DNA of 38,016 nucleotides from Methanocalculaceae archaeon. GTDB lineage: Archaea > Halobacteriota > Methanomicrobia > Methanomicrobiales > Methanocorpusculaceae. Where the stretch lies: assembly GCA_031262705.1 (NCBI GenBank), contig JAISHD010000010.1:1-38016 (forward strand). The letters are read 5' to 3'. The notes below the pieces were generated by a model, which saw nothing but the letters and a program-made list of their open reading frames with translations, did no database searches and had not been told where the DNA came from. Positions 15,908 through 24,971 of this stretch are shown here, one piece after another (the first letter of the stretch is position 1; each line of letters opens with the position of its first letter). Made by a program: the position numbers and the translations under genes.

Positions 15908-17173
15908 ATGATGGAAGATATCACTTCAACAGTCGAGTTTCAGATGAGCCTGCTGCTCTTCGTGGCACTCGGCGGATATCTCCTGGCAACACGCATCCAC
16001 CAGTCCGCAGTTATCGGTGAAATTCTGGTTGGTCTCATTGTAGGTCCCAGCGTTCTCGGGCTGATTACCTACACCGACTTTGTCCAGAGTCTGGCAGGTC
16101 TTGGTGCAATCATCCTTCTTTTCGTGATTGGATTTGAGTTTGAACTCAGTGATATAACCAACTGGCGGTACGGGGTAATAGCCATTGTCGGGGTGATTGT
16201 CCCTTGGATTGGGGGATACGCAACATCCATATTCTTCAATATGGACTTCTACACGGCAATCTTCATCGGAACCGCGCTTACTGCGACGAGTATTGCGATT
16301 ACGGCAAACGTTCTGCGGGAGATGGGAAAACTTCACCAGCCGTTTGCGAAGGCGATCATCGGTGCTGCGGTTATTGATGATATTCTCAGTCTGATCGTGT
16401 TGTCCATCTGCAAGGATCTCGGCGCAACCGGCGAACTTGTGCCGATGGCGGTTGGCCTGACCGTGATTAAATCGATTGGGTTTGTGGTGATCGCAGCAAT
16501 TGTCGGCATCAAAGTGATTCCGCCACTGATCTCCCGGATGGATGCAACCAAACTTGCTCGGCAGTTCCCAGAGTTCGTGTTCATCTTTGCGATGATGGTT
16601 GCGTTCTTCTATGCAATGGCAGCGGAGTTTGTGGGAGTATCAGCAATTGTCGGTGCATTCCTTGCCGGCGTGTGTGTTAACCGCGTGAGTCTGAAGCATA
16701 GTCTTGACATCAAGCTCGGTGCGGAATATCTGTACATCATCTTTGCGGCAATCTTCTTTGTTTCGCTGGGTATTATTGTGGATCTGCAGTATCTGTTCGA
16801 GAAGCCGGAGATGCTGTGGTTCATCATCGCGCTGATTGCGGTGGCTATCATCACGAAGGTGGCGGGTTGCGGTCTGCCAGCACGGCTGCTTGGTATGAAC
16901 ACCCGCGACTCACTGATCATCGGATTCGGTATGGCTCCCAGGGGTGAGGTGGCGATGATCGTTGGTCTGATTGCACTGACACATTTCCAGGAGATGGCAG
17001 CGGCAGCAACGGATGCGGTTCAGGCGGAGTATCTGCTCCAGCTGGGGAACGAGGTGTTCATCGCGATTGTGCTGATGTCGCTTATTACAACGGTGATAGT
17101 GCCCTTGGTCTATCGGGGCTGGTTCTTCAAGTCCGAGAAGAAACCTGATCCTGCTGCGGGATTGCAGCAGTAA
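15908..17173 (+). CDS. CPA2-family cation/proton antiporter
   Basis: A 421-residue membrane protein with about 12-13 helices. Features of the CPA2 (KefB/NapA-like) family are the N-terminal GEILVGLIVGPSVLGL motif at about residues 36-51, GTALTATSIAITANVL in helix 4, the ion-binding pair of acidic residues in VIDDILSLIVLS, and GMAPRGEVAMIVG near the C-terminus. There is no RCK/TrkA-N regulatory domain. It likely exchanges Na+ or K+ for protons across the cell membrane. An equally good start is the next codon, ATG 15911. Confidence 0.9.
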   Translation: MMEDITSTVEFQMSLLLFVALGGYLLATRIHQSAVIGEILVGLIVGPSVLGLITYTDFVQSLAGLGAIILLFVIGFEFELSDITNWRYGVIAIVGVIVPWIGGYATSIFFNMDFYTAIFIGTALTATSIAITANVLREMGKLHQPFAKAIIGAAVIDDILSLIVLSICKDLGATGELVPMAVGLTVIKSIGFVVIAAIVGIKVIPPLISRMDATKLARQFPEFVFIFAMMVAFFYAMAAEFVGVSAIVGAFLAGVCVNRVSLKHSLDIKLGAEYLYIIFAAIFFVSLGIIVDLQYLFEKPEMLWFIIALIAVAIITKVAGCGLPARLLGMNTRDSLIIGFGMAPRGEVAMIVGLIALTHFQEMAAAATDAVQAEYLLQLGNEVFIAIVLMSLITTVIVPLVYRGWFFKSEKKPDPAAGLQQ

Positions 17174-17340
17174 AAAATTCTTTTTTGAAATAGGAGTTCT
17201 GCGGTATTTGAGGTGTTTTCCCCAAATCCATTTCTTGCCAATCACTATTCAACCAGACATAACAGATATCTTTTTCCGAAAATCAGGATGAACAGCCGTC
17301 ATCACAGTACCTCGTCTGTTCCCGCGGTTTTACTCGGATC

Positions 17341-19176
17341 TTACTTTGTCTCTTTTTTTCCCTTGGGGAATCTTCCGCGTGCGGGTATCAGATCTCCGAT
17401 AAGATCGCTTCTCTTCGCCTGCAGCAGCCCGGCAACGGCAAGGTCATACTGCTTCGGATCCTTCCACTGCAGAAGGGCTCGCTGGATGCGTTTTTCACCG
17501 CCGACCGGAACATAGACCTTCTGTCTAGTAAGAGGATGCATGCCGCTGTAGTACATTGCCGTGGACAGGGTCATGGGAACCGGCGTGAAGTCCTGCACCT
17601 GTTCGGTGTAGAGATTGTGCCTTCGCAGGTACAGTGCAAGATCGATCATATCTTCAATCCGGCATCCGGGATGTGAGGACATCAGATATGGCAGAAGATA
17701 CTGCCGATTCTTTCCTTTCGGTGTTTTTCGTTTCTGTAGTGATTCAAAGTGTACATGGAAGTCGTAAAACACACGGTTTCGTGGTTTGTTCATCAGTTCG
17801 GTCACACGCTCGGAAATGTGTTCGGGCGCGACCTTCAGGTGTCCGGAGATGTAGTGTTCCCGCAGTTCCAACAGGTAGCGGTCCCCCGACTCATCTTTGG
17901 GAATGAGGTCGAAGCGGATACCGGAGCTGATGAACACATGTTTGACCTTTGGAAGTTTTCGCAGACGTTCCAGAAGTACCAGCTGCCGTTCCGTCCCGTT
18001 GGTGAATGTTCCACACTTTGTGCAGTTTTTGTCGAGGCAGGGCACTCCCATTTCCCATGTTTTGCAGGTGCAGCCGTACATGTTTGCTGTGGGTCCTCCG
18101 ACATCCTGAATGGTTCCCCGGAACTCCGGCAGTTCGATCATGCGTTCTGCCTCGCGAATGAGTGATTCCTCGCTTCGTGAGGTGACGATTCTTCCTTGAT
18201 GATGCGTGATCGCACAGAACGAACAGCCGCCGAAACAGCCGCGATGAGTTACCAGAGAGAATTGTACCGGTTCAAGTGCCGGGATCGGTTGTTTGTAGGA
18301 CGGGGTCTGTTTTCGGGTGAACGGCAGTTCATAGAAGCGATCAAGTTCCTCCGTTGTTACCGGTCGCATGGGAGGGTTTGCTACGATTACAGTTTTTGGG
18401 TGTGGCTGTACAAGTCTTTTGTGTCCTTCGCGGTACATGACCGCGTAGGCGTTTGCAAATACTCCTTTGCCGACAACGCTCGGATAGGGCGGCAGCACCA
18501 CAGCATCCTTCGGCGGGTTTTTGCAGAACTCCCCCACACTCATTGTCCAGCAGGTACCTGGGATATCGCGGATGGTGTCTATTGTGTTGCCTTGCCGCAT
18601 CCGTTTTGCGATCTCAATGAGGGCAAGTTCACCCATCCCATACACAAGAAGTGATGCCGGCGCGTCGGCAAGAATTCCCTGCCGGACACTGTCACTCCAG
18701 TAGTCATAGTGGGCGAACCGTCGGAGACTTGCCTCAATCCCGCCGATAACGATCGGAATCTGCGGGTATTGCCGGTGGAGAGCGTTCGTGTACACAATTG
18801 TTGTGCGTTCCGGACGGGTGAGTTTTCCACCGGGCGAGTAACTGTCCTTCGATCGTTTTTTCAGCGCCGGCGTGTAGGCGTTGACCAGCGGGTCCACGGC
18901 ACCCGGAACGACTGCAAAAAACAGGCGCGGCCTTCCCAGACGCTTGAAGTTTTTGAGGTTGTGATCCTTCCAGTCCGGCTGGGCAATAACACCCACAGTA
19001 AAGCCTGCATCCCACAGGGCCCGCCCGAGCAGTGCCGTCGCAAATGACGGATGATCTACGTAAGCATCGCCAGAAACAAGAATTACATCGGGCTGTGTGA
19101 TCCCGCATTTATTCAGTTCCTCAGGCGTCATCGGCAAAAACTCCGGCTGCGGCAAAGGATTTTGTGGGATACTCAT
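17341..19176 (-). CDS. YgiQ-family radical SAM protein (UPF0313)
   Basis: A 611-residue protein with the radical SAM CxxxCxxC motif CFGGCSFC (Cys 314, 318, 321), preceded by a YgiQ-type N-terminal domain with a B12-binding-like fold (DVILVSGDAYVDHPSF, GGIEASLRRFAHYDYWSD). Downstream cysteines (CTCKTWEMGVPCLDKNCTKC) are typical of the family and may hold another cluster. The length is standard. No reaction has been established for the family as far as I know. It is convergent with the antiporter gene. Confidence 0.92.
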   Translation of the reverse strand: MSIPQNPLPQPEFLPMTPEELNKCGITQPDVILVSGDAYVDHPSFATALLGRALWDAGFTVGVIAQPDWKDHNLKNFKRLGRPRLFFAVVPGAVDPLVNAYTPALKKRSKDSYSPGGKLTRPERTTIVYTNALHRQYPQIPIVIGGIEASLRRFAHYDYWSDSVRQGILADAPASLLVYGMGELALIEIAKRMRQGNTIDTIRDIPGTCWTMSVGEFCKNPPKDAVVLPPYPSVVGKGVFANAYAVMYREGHKRLVQPHPKTVIVANPPMRPVTTEELDRFYELPFTRKQTPSYKQPIPALEPVQFSLVTHRGCFGGCSFCAITHHQGRIVTSRSEESLIREAERMIELPEFRGTIQDVGGPTANMYGCTCKTWEMGVPCLDKNCTKCGTFTNGTERQLVLLERLRKLPKVKHVFISSGIRFDLIPKDESGDRYLLELREHYISGHLKVAPEHISERVTELMNKPRNRVFYDFHVHFESLQKRKTPKGKNRQYLLPYLMSSHPGCRIEDMIDLALYLRRHNLYTEQVQDFTPVPMTLSTAMYYSGMHPLTRQKVYVPVGGEKRIQRALLQWKDPKQYDLAVAGLLQAKRSDLIGDLIPARGRFPKGKKETK

Positions 19177-19655
19177 ATTTGTTCTGTATGTATGTACCGG
19201 AGGAGTGATAAGTGTCGCGGATATCTGCCCACACAGGAAACTATATATTACATAATGTCAAATAAACTTTACACTGAAGGAGTGCGGAGATCAGGAAGGT
19301 ACCCCGGTACAACAGAGGTCATTCCCATTTCCTCCAGGAAATAGATGAAAATTCCTCCTCTATAGTAAACGCGGAAAAACATTCAGCAAGAAAAAAACAA
19401 CAGCACACTAAATCCAAACAGGTAAGAATCAGTCACATACACACACCCATTCATACCACACCACAGGAAGACTCAAGCGCATCAGCCGGTGAAATCCCCA
19501 TGAGACGGCTGATGCCAAAGAGTTTCTCTCTTTTCCCGAACCTACTGCTCTACAGGCATGAGAAAGATATAATATCCCTGTACACAATTGTATAATGTAA
19601 AAGGTTGCATACATCCCCGCGGATGATGGCGGGAATCTCAGCAGGGTTGACAGTC
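19177..19655. other. Long spacer with promoters and a perfect hairpin; possible non-coding RNA
   Basis: Between YgiQ and the membrane-protein gene. It holds a strong TATA element (CTATATATTA, about 19233-19243), which is nearly palindromic and could serve both directions. Next is a short open frame starting at ATG 19255 (MSNKLYTEGVRRS, 29 codons) that I do not trust as a gene. The hairpin follows at 19479-19515. Two further TATA-like elements are near 19566-19576 and 19588-19598, before the next gene. Nothing else is recognised. Confidence 0.5.
19479..19515. repeat. Perfect 10-bp inverted repeat in a 480-base spacer
   Basis: GCATCAGCCG and CGGCTGATGC are exact reverse complements separated by 17 bases. 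A smaller repeat, AGAGTTTCTCT, and a T-rich stretch follow. It could be the end of a small RNA transcribed from the TATA box near 19238, a terminator, or a protein-binding site. Confidence 0.6.
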
Positions 19656-20291
19656 ATGAAACAAAATAACTTCTATATTATAATCGGCATTATTGGTCTC
19701 GTTGAGGTTCTGCTTTTCTGGGAATCAATTCAATCATCCAATCCGTTCATTGTCGGTGTGGGTTTTGTTGCAGGAGCACTGCTGTATTTTATTCTGCGCA
19801 GAAAAGTGACGGACTGCTGCGCCGACGAGCGCCAGAATCTCATAGACATGAAAACAGCATCAGCTACGCTGAAAGCGTTCTGGGTCAGCTTTTTTTCCGT
19901 AAATCTTGCAACAGTCGTCTATGTTTTCAGTGCTTCCCTTGGTTTTCAGAATATTATTGTTTCCATCCCTGAACCAAGTGAAGCAAACACCATGTATGAA
20001 GCCGGAAACAGTTTGATCCATGGAATAAACTTTACTCGGCCCCTCACGGACAACTACTCGGTCGCGATCACGATTCACCAGAATGCAACGGATGCTATCT
20101 ACTACACAAATGCCACCAAAATGGAGGTCATCAATGTCTTCCCGGCTCCGCCGGAGATGATTGCCATCTCACATCTTGGCATCTTCGGGGTAATCCAGAT
20201 TCTTCTGCTTGTCTTGATGCTGTTCATCTATGTAGCATTCAGAATTTATTACTCTCACAAGTTCGGGGAGTGGGATGATGATGAAGAATAA
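19656..20291 (+). CDS. DUF2178-like membrane protein paired with an XRE regulator
   Basis: A 211-residue protein. Hydrophobic helices are at about residues 5-22, 30-47, 72-95 and 172-198. Between helices 3 and 4 lies an extracellular-type segment of about 75 residues with several N-x-S/T sites (HQNATDAI, TNATKMEV). The C-terminus is acidic (WDDDEE). Small membrane proteins of the DUF2178 type followed by a short XRE regulator are a frequent pair in archaea and Gram-positive bacteria; assignment to the family is tentative because of the long loop. ATG 19656 is preferred over upstream in-frame starts because it directly precedes the first helix. Its end overlaps the regulator. Confidence 0.6.
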   Translation: MKQNNFYIIIGIIGLVEVLLFWESIQSSNPFIVGVGFVAGALLYFILRRKVTDCCADERQNLIDMKTASATLKAFWVSFFSVNLATVVYVFSASLGFQNIIVSIPEPSEANTMYEAGNSLIHGINFTRPLTDNYSVAITIHQNATDAIYYTNATKMEVINVFPAPPEMIAISHLGIFGVIQILLLVLMLFIYVAFRIYYSHKFGEWDDDEE

Positions 20292-20475
20292 GATCAAAGT
20301 CTATCGGGCGATGAATGATCTCACGCAGGAGGGACTTGCACAAGCTCTTGGCGTTACCCGCCAGACGATACTCGCCATTGAGAAAGGCAAGTATGATCCT
20401 TCGCTGGAGCTTGCGTTCCGCATGGCGAAATACTTCAATACCACTATTGAGGAGATATTCACGTTTGAGGCGTGA
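20275..20475 (+). CDS. Short XRE-family helix-turn-helix regulator
   Basis: A 64-66 residue protein that is almost entirely one helix-turn-helix: LTQEGLAQALGVTRQTILAIEKGKYDPSLELAFRMA at about residues 16-51, ending IEEIFTF. This is the YozG/Cro-like type often encoded after a small membrane protein. Three tandem ATGs (20275, 20278, 20281) all lie inside the 3' end of the membrane-protein gene, so translation is coupled. It probably autoregulates the pair. Confidence 0.88.
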   Translation: MMMKNKIKVYRAMNDLTQEGLAQALGVTRQTILAIEKGKYDPSLELAFRMAKYFNTTIEEIFTFEA

Positions 20476-20590
20476 AGATATTTTCTCTTTTTCTTGAAAT
20501 TGCGGGTGACTGAGTGGTGAATCTGGTTACTTCAAACAAAACCACAGCCGCCACTCGACCACTTTCATTTCCAAAAAAATAAAAAAAAGT

Positions 20591-21268
20591 TCAGGCCGCA
20601 GCCTTGCGCCGCTCCCATTCGTCAAGGACTTCCTGCCCTTCGATAAATACCAGTCCGTGCTCTTTTGCATATGCTTTTGCCCCTTCTTTGTCAAGTGCGA
20701 GACCGTTGTCCGCCATCATCTCGCAGATGGTCACGGCAGAGGTTACGCCTGCCATCTGTGCAAGGGCAACCGACAGCTCCGTCTGGCCTCGGCGCTGATC
20801 CAGCAGTTCGTCTGCCGCGCGCAGCAGCGCCATGTGACCCGGAGTACGGAAGTCGTCCGAGAACTTTCCTGAATTGCCGCTCTCAAAGTTTTTCACATAC
20901 TCGGCAATGGAGATAACGGTCAGAGCCCGGTCGCGATCGGTGACGCCGGTATAGGTGTTGCGGTGGTTTACCCAGAGCGAGAAGGACGAGTGATTGCGCC
21001 GGTCGTAGGGGACGTCCCCCTCTTTCTCCACAATATCTCCGGTGAACCGCAGAGCATCGGATGCAAACGGAAGACCGAACGCCTGTGCTGCTGCTCCAGA
21101 GATTGCCGTACAGATCAGACCTCCTCCATCTTTCCTGAACATCCGGATTGTTTCCGGCGTGACTGCAGAAGAGAGGACCGCAAAGTCCGTTTCTTTTTCG
21201 CGGTTGTCAAAATCATACAGCAGAATTACTTTGCCCTGTTTTAGGGCGTCCAATGCCTCATCAATCAT
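20591..21268 (-). CDS. ribB: 3,4-dihydroxy-2-butanone 4-phosphate synthase
   Basis: Makes the four-carbon precursor of riboflavin from ribulose 5-phosphate. The 225-residue protein has the RibB signatures: acidic loop DFDNREKETDF near the N-terminus (Mg2+ and substrate binding), GGLICTAI, HRNTYTGVTDRDRALTI-like segment, FRTPGHMALLRA (active-site histidine) and GQTELSVALAQMAG. It shares its start region with the end of ribK. ATG 21268 is used; TTG 21274 is possible. Confidence 0.93.
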   Translation of the reverse strand: MIDEALDALKQGKVILLYDFDNREKETDFAVLSSAVTPETIRMFRKDGGGLICTAISGAAAQAFGLPFASDALRFTGDIVEKEGDVPYDRRNHSSFSLWVNHRNTYTGVTDRDRALTVISIAEYVKNFESGNSGKFSDDFRTPGHMALLRAADELLDQRRGQTELSVALAQMAGVTSAVTICEMMADNGLALDKEGAKAYAKEHGLVFIEGQEVLDEWERRKAAA

Positions 21269-21935
21269 CTCCAATCTCTACCTCTACGCTGTCATTGTCA
21301 CTCAGCCCGAGCGTTCCGCGCAGGGGAACGCCGGAGATTATCTCAATAATATCCTCCGGATAATGCGTGCGGCCGGGGACCACAATTGCACAGGGGATGT
21401 TGTCAATTCTGCAGGGGATGCAGCGGGCCGAACCGAATGTCCGATGTTCGTCGGAAAATCCGGGAACTGTGATCCACTCAAGTGTGTCTATCCGTTTACG
21501 GACGAGAATACTTTGCGGATTCAGCTTTACGTTCAGCGTTCCGGGGTACGGGGAAAATCCGCAGAGTTCGGTGAACTTTTCCTGATAGTGCGGAATGGAC
21601 ATATAGTATCTGCCTTCACCAACTCCGGAAATCACGCTCCCGGTCAGCACATAGTGACCGCCGATCCTATCAAAGATTTTGCAGTACTCCGAGAACTCGC
21701 GGCGCAACAGCTCCTCGCCGATCTTTGTCACCAGCACGAACTGCCCGGAGGATTCGGTCGTCCTGGAGATAAGCTGCGCAGTCTCCAGAGATCGCAGTCT
21801 GCGCGAAGCGGTCTGCTGGCTGATCCCCAGCTGTTCACCGAGACTCTGTGTCGAGAGACGAACCGGTCCTTTACATCCTCCCATTGCTGCAATACGCTTC
21901 AGACAGAGAGTATCCTCTGCATCGACTGTAACCAT
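21261..21935 (-). CDS. ribK: CTP-dependent riboflavin kinase with N-terminal winged helix
   Basis: Phosphorylates riboflavin to FMN using CTP, an archaeal trait. The 224-residue protein has two parts. An HTH domain (about residues 25-60, LSTQSLGEQLGISQQTASRRLRSLE) may let it sense flavin and regulate transcription. A RibK cradle-loop barrel follows, with GSVISGVGEGRYYMSI, FGFSPYPGTLNVKL-like text (CGFSPYPGTLNVKL), and CAIVVPGRTHYPEDIIEII. ATG 21935 is chosen because the family starts there and a TATA box lies 25-30 bases upstream. It overlaps ribB by eight bases. Confidence 0.93.
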   Translation of the reverse strand: MVTVDAEDTLCLKRIAAMGGCKGPVRLSTQSLGEQLGISQQTASRRLRSLETAQLISRTTESSGQFVLVTKIGEELLRREFSEYCKIFDRIGGHYVLTGSVISGVGEGRYYMSIPHYQEKFTELCGFSPYPGTLNVKLNPQSILVRKRIDTLEWITVPGFSDEHRTFGSARCIPCRIDNIPCAIVVPGRTHYPEDIIEIISGVPLRGTLGLSDNDSVEVEIGDD

Positions 21936-21953
21936 GATACTCACTATTGGGTT

Positions 21954-22028
21954 GTTCCCTATATATGAGTTCGCATCTATTACTTCGTGTATTGACGAAT
22001 TCGACGACCAGCCTTTTATGTAGGGAAC
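21954..22028. promoter_or_regulatory. Mirror-image promoter elements between ribK and the mevalonate operon
   Basis: GTTCCCTA at 21954-21961 and TAGGGAAC at 22021-22028 are exact reverse complements. In each direction the octamer sits next to the TATA-like box (TATATA for ribK at 21960-21965; TTTTATG for the XRE gene at about 22013-22019), and exactly 18 bases separate it from the start codon. In addition, CACTATTG occurs at 21942-21949 and 22035-22042. Placement between the TATA box and start is where an archaeal repressor would block polymerase. Confidence 0.65.
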
Positions 22029-22046
22029 GAAATACACTATTGTTGT

Positions 22047-22757
22047 ATGAAACCGGAACTGCGTCAACAGCTTGCCGAAAAAATGGCAGGTGAAATAACT
22101 CTCTCCGACGCTCCCGGGAAAGCGCTGAAAAAATGGAGATCCAGTTTTCAGATTGCTCCCGGTGTGCTGGCAGACCATCTTGGTATTTCTCCGTCCGTTA
22201 TCAGTGATTACGAGAGCGGTCGGAGAAAAAGCCCAGGCACCGGTGTGGTCGGAAAAATTGTAGATACTCTTCTGGATATTGATGAGGAAAACGGCGGCAA
22301 GTACATTCAGAAGTATGGCAAGCTGCTGTTCTCCGATTACGATGATGAAGTCATCTATGATATCCATGATTTCGCCTCATCAATTCCGATTCGAGAGTTG
22401 TCGGAACTGATCGAATGCACTCTTCTTTACGGCTCAGAGGATCATCAGATCTTCGGCTACACCGTAGTGAACAGCAAGAATGCGATTTTGAACCTTTCTC
22501 CGAATGAGTTCAACCGTGTTTACGGCTGGAGCACCGAGCGGGCACTGATCTTCACGGACGTTTCCACCGGAAAATCTCCGATGATTGCCATCAGGGTAAC
22601 ACCGTTCAAGCCCCCGTATGTAATTCTACAGGGGATTGATGCAGAACACGTCCACCCGCTGGTAAAGCTGCTTGCAGAGAAGGATCGCATAACCGTATTA
22701 TGTACGTCGCTTGACGTGCAGGAAATTATCACCCGTCTGAGGAATACAGAATGGTAG
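22047..22757 (+). CDS. XRE-family regulator heading the mevalonate operon
   Basis: A 236-residue protein. An XRE helix-turn-helix is at about residues 35-62 ([28 protein letters not shown]). The C-terminal 140 residues form an unrecognised domain ([45 protein letters not shown]) ending with a beta-alpha segment around [22 protein letters not shown]. Its last seven bases overlap the HMG-CoA synthase start, so it is the first gene of the lipid-precursor operon. The similar placement of such proteins in other methanogens (from memory) makes it a likely regulator of isoprenoid synthesis. The ligand is unknown. Confidence 0.85.
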   Translation: MKPELRQQLAEKMAGEITLSDAPGKALKKWRSSFQIAPGVLADHLGISPSVISDYESGRRKSPGTGVVGKIVDTLLDIDEENGGKYIQKYGKLLFSDYDDEVIYDIHDFASSIPIRELSELIECTLLYGSEDHQIFGYTVVNSKNAILNLSPNEFNRVYGWSTERALIFTDVSTGKSPMIAIRVTPFKPPYVILQGIDAEHVHPLVKLLAEKDRITVLCTSLDVQEIITRLRNTEW

Positions 22758-23794
22758 GAATTATTACCTACGGGGCATACATTCCCCGTTACAGGATTAA
22801 GATCGAGGAGATCGCACGTGTCTGGGGCGCAAATGCCGCAGAAATTACGGGTGGTCTTGGCGTTATTGAGAAAGCCGTCCCCGATTATGATGAAAACACT
22901 GCAACGTTTGCGGTGGAGGCAACCCGCAGTGCTCTTGCACGCAGATCGGTCGATCCCACAGAGATCAAGGCTGTCTACGTGGGATCCGAGTCGCATCCGT
23001 ATGCGGTTAAGCCGACGGCAGTTACCGTGGGTGAGGCCATCGGTGCGACGCCGGTGATGACCGCAGCCGACTATGAGTTTGCCTGCAAGGCAGGAACCGC
23101 CGGAATTCAGACTGCAATGGGTCTGGTTTCCTCCGGAATGATGAAGTATGCAGTGGCAATTGGTGCGGATACGGCACAGGGTGCTCCGGGCGATGCCCTT
23201 GAATACACTGCTGCTGCAGGCGGTGCTGCGTATGTGATCGGTAATGACGATCCAATCGCGGTTATCAATCACACCTGTTCTTTTACCAGCGATACGCCGG
23301 ACTTCTGGCGCCGCGAGGGTGAGGACTATCCGCGTCACGGCGGACGTTTCTCCGGCGACCCGGGATATTTTAAGCACGTAACCGGTGCTGCGAAGATGAT
23401 GCTTGCGGATATGGGAACAAAGCCCTCTGACTACGACTATGCGGTGTTCCACCAACCGAACGCAACGTTCCCGCAGAAAGGTGCGGCGATGCTCGGGTTT
23501 ACGCCTGAGCAGATCAAAACCGGTCTGATTGTGCCAAGACTTGGCAATACCTACAGTGGTGCAGTCCCTCTCGGTCTTGCAGCCATTCTGGATGCGGCAA
23601 AACCGGGCGACCGAATTTTTGTTACGAGCTACGGCAGCGGTGCGGGTTCGGATGCGTTCGATATCACGGTGACGGACGCGATTCTCAATAAGATCGATCG
23701 GTCCAAAGGCCCGTCAGTTGAGTCGACGCTTGCGAAGGCGAAGTATCTTGATTATGCGGTGTACGCCCGCCATAAAGGAAAGATCAAGGTGTGA
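22751..23794 (+). CDS. Hydroxymethylglutaryl-CoA synthase, archaeal
   Basis: Condenses acetoacetyl-CoA and acetyl-CoA to HMG-CoA for archaeal lipids. The 347-residue protein has the catalytic cysteine in [12 protein letters not shown] (Cys112), the acid in [13 protein letters not shown] (Glu80), the histidine in [10 protein letters not shown] and the C-terminal [11 protein letters not shown] loop. In archaea the enzyme works in a fixed complex with the acetoacetyl-CoA thiolase and a DUF35 protein, which are the next two genes. Confidence 0.95.
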   Translation: MVGIITYGAYIPRYRIKIEEIARVWGANAAEITGGLGVIEKAVPDYDENTATFAVEATRSALARRSVDPTEIKAVYVGSESHPYAVKPTAVTVGEAIGATPVMTAADYEFACKAGTAGIQTAMGLVSSGMMKYAVAIGADTAQGAPGDALEYTAAAGGAAYVIGNDDPIAVINHTCSFTSDTPDFWRREGEDYPRHGGRFSGDPGYFKHVTGAAKMMLADMGTKPSDYDYAVFHQPNATFPQKGAAMLGFTPEQIKTGLIVPRLGNTYSGAVPLGLAAILDAAKPGDRIFVTSYGSGAGSDAFDITVTDAILNKIDRSKGPSVESTLAKAKYLDYAVYARHKGKIKV

Positions 23795-23804
23795 GGTGCG
23801 GAAA

Positions 23805-24968
23805 ATGAGAGATGTAGCAGTTATTGGTGCCGGTATTACGGCATTTGGAGAGCGCTGGGACACGTCGTTCCGTGATCTGTGTACAGAGTCAGGCGTTGCT
23901 GCGCTTGAGGATGCGAATGTTTCCGGCGAGCAGATCGATGCGCTGTTTGTTGGGTCGATGTCCGCGGGCAGATTTATCGGTCAGGAGCACGTGGGTGCGC
24001 TTGTTGCAGATTATGTGGGTCTTGGCGGCGAGCTGCATGTGCCGGCAACCCGTGTGGAGGCAGCATGTGCTTCCGGCGGTCTTGCGTTCCGGCAGGCTGT
24101 TGCTGCGGTTGCGTCAGGTATGTCTGATGTGGTTGTGGCAGCTGGCGTTGAGAAGATGACGGATGTTTCCGATGCGACGGATGTTCTGGCCGGTGCGGCA
24201 GACAGAGAGTGGGAGAGTTTTGCTGGAGCAACTTTCCCAGGACTGTATGCGATGATCGCCTGTGATTACATGAACAAGTACGGTCTGACCCGCGAGCAGC
24301 TGGCACAGGTCGCGGTGAAGAACCATTATCATGGTGCACGTAATCCGTTCGCACAGTTCAGATCGGAAATTACGCAGGCAACAGTGTTGAAGTCCACACT
24401 TGTTGCGTCTCCGTTGCGGCTGTTTGACTGTTCACCGGTTTCTGATGGTGCGGCGGCTGTGATTGTTTGTCCGCTGGAGCGTGCGAAAGAGTTCACCGAT
24501 ACGCCGATTCAGGTTCTGGCTTCGGCTCAGGCGGGCGATACGATTGCCCTGCATGACCGTCCGGACTTTTCGACTATGGGCGCGACGGTTGCTGCGGGCA
24601 ACTCCGCGTTTAAGCAGGCAAAGCTGGAGCGCAAAGATGTTGACTTTGTGGAGGTTCACGACTGTTTCACAATCGCAGAGCTGTGTGCTATTGAGGATCT
24701 CGGCTTTGTTCCGAAGGGAACGGCAGGCAAGTTCACGGAGGAGGGCCAGACACAGATTGGCGGTAAGCTGCCGGTGAATACTTCCGGAGGTCTGAAGGCA
24801 TGCGGTCACCCGGTTGGTGCGACAGGTATCAAGCAGATCTGGGAGGTTGTCCAGCAGCTAAGAGGCGAGGCAGGCAAGCGCCAGGTTGAGGGAGCCGAGG
24901 TCGGTATGACCCAGAATGTGGGTGGTACGGGTGCTACAGTTGTGTCACACATTTTGAGGAGGGCCTAA
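23805..24968 (+). CDS. Acetoacetyl-CoA thiolase, archaeal, partner of HMG-CoA synthase
   Basis: Makes acetoacetyl-CoA from two acetyl-CoA. The 387-residue thiolase has the nucleophile in VEAACASGG (Cys88), the segment [11 protein letters not shown], the histidine/cysteine motif [11 protein letters not shown], and a Gly-rich C-terminus ([12 protein letters not shown]). The ATG at 23805 follows GAGGTG and homology starts at [12 protein letters not shown]; it is 10 bases after the HMGS stop. The thermodynamically poor thiolase step is driven by direct hand-over to HMGS in the complex. Confidence 0.94.
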   Translation: MRDVAVIGAGITAFGERWDTSFRDLCTESGVAALEDANVSGEQIDALFVGSMSAGRFIGQEHVGALVADYVGLGGELHVPATRVEAACASGGLAFRQAVAAVASGMSDVVVAAGVEKMTDVSDATDVLAGAADREWESFAGATFPGLYAMIACDYMNKYGLTREQLAQVAVKNHYHGARNPFAQFRSEITQATVLKSTLVASPLRLFDCSPVSDGAAAVIVCPLERAKEFTDTPIQVLASAQAGDTIALHDRPDFSTMGATVAAGNSAFKQAKLERKDVDFVEVHDCFTIAELCAIEDLGFVPKGTAGKFTEEGQTQIGGKLPVNTSGGLKACGHPVGATGIKQIWEVVQQLRGEAGKRQVEGAEVGMTQNVGGTGATVVSHILRRA

Positions 24969-24971
24969 ACA

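Noticed and set aside
19255-19344. A 29-codon open frame right after a strong TATA box
   Set aside because: Too short and without a recognisable pattern or suitable leader; mentioned only as part of the spacer.
19479-19515. Hairpin as a box C/D or H/ACA guide RNA
   Set aside because: Although CTGATG and TGA occur, they do not form paired C/D boxes, a kink-turn could not be drawn with the required G-A pairs, and no ACA end is placed correctly.
22520-23455. A 311-codon open frame on the minus strand
   Set aside because: Antisense to the XRE regulator and HMG-CoA synthase, both with strong family signatures.
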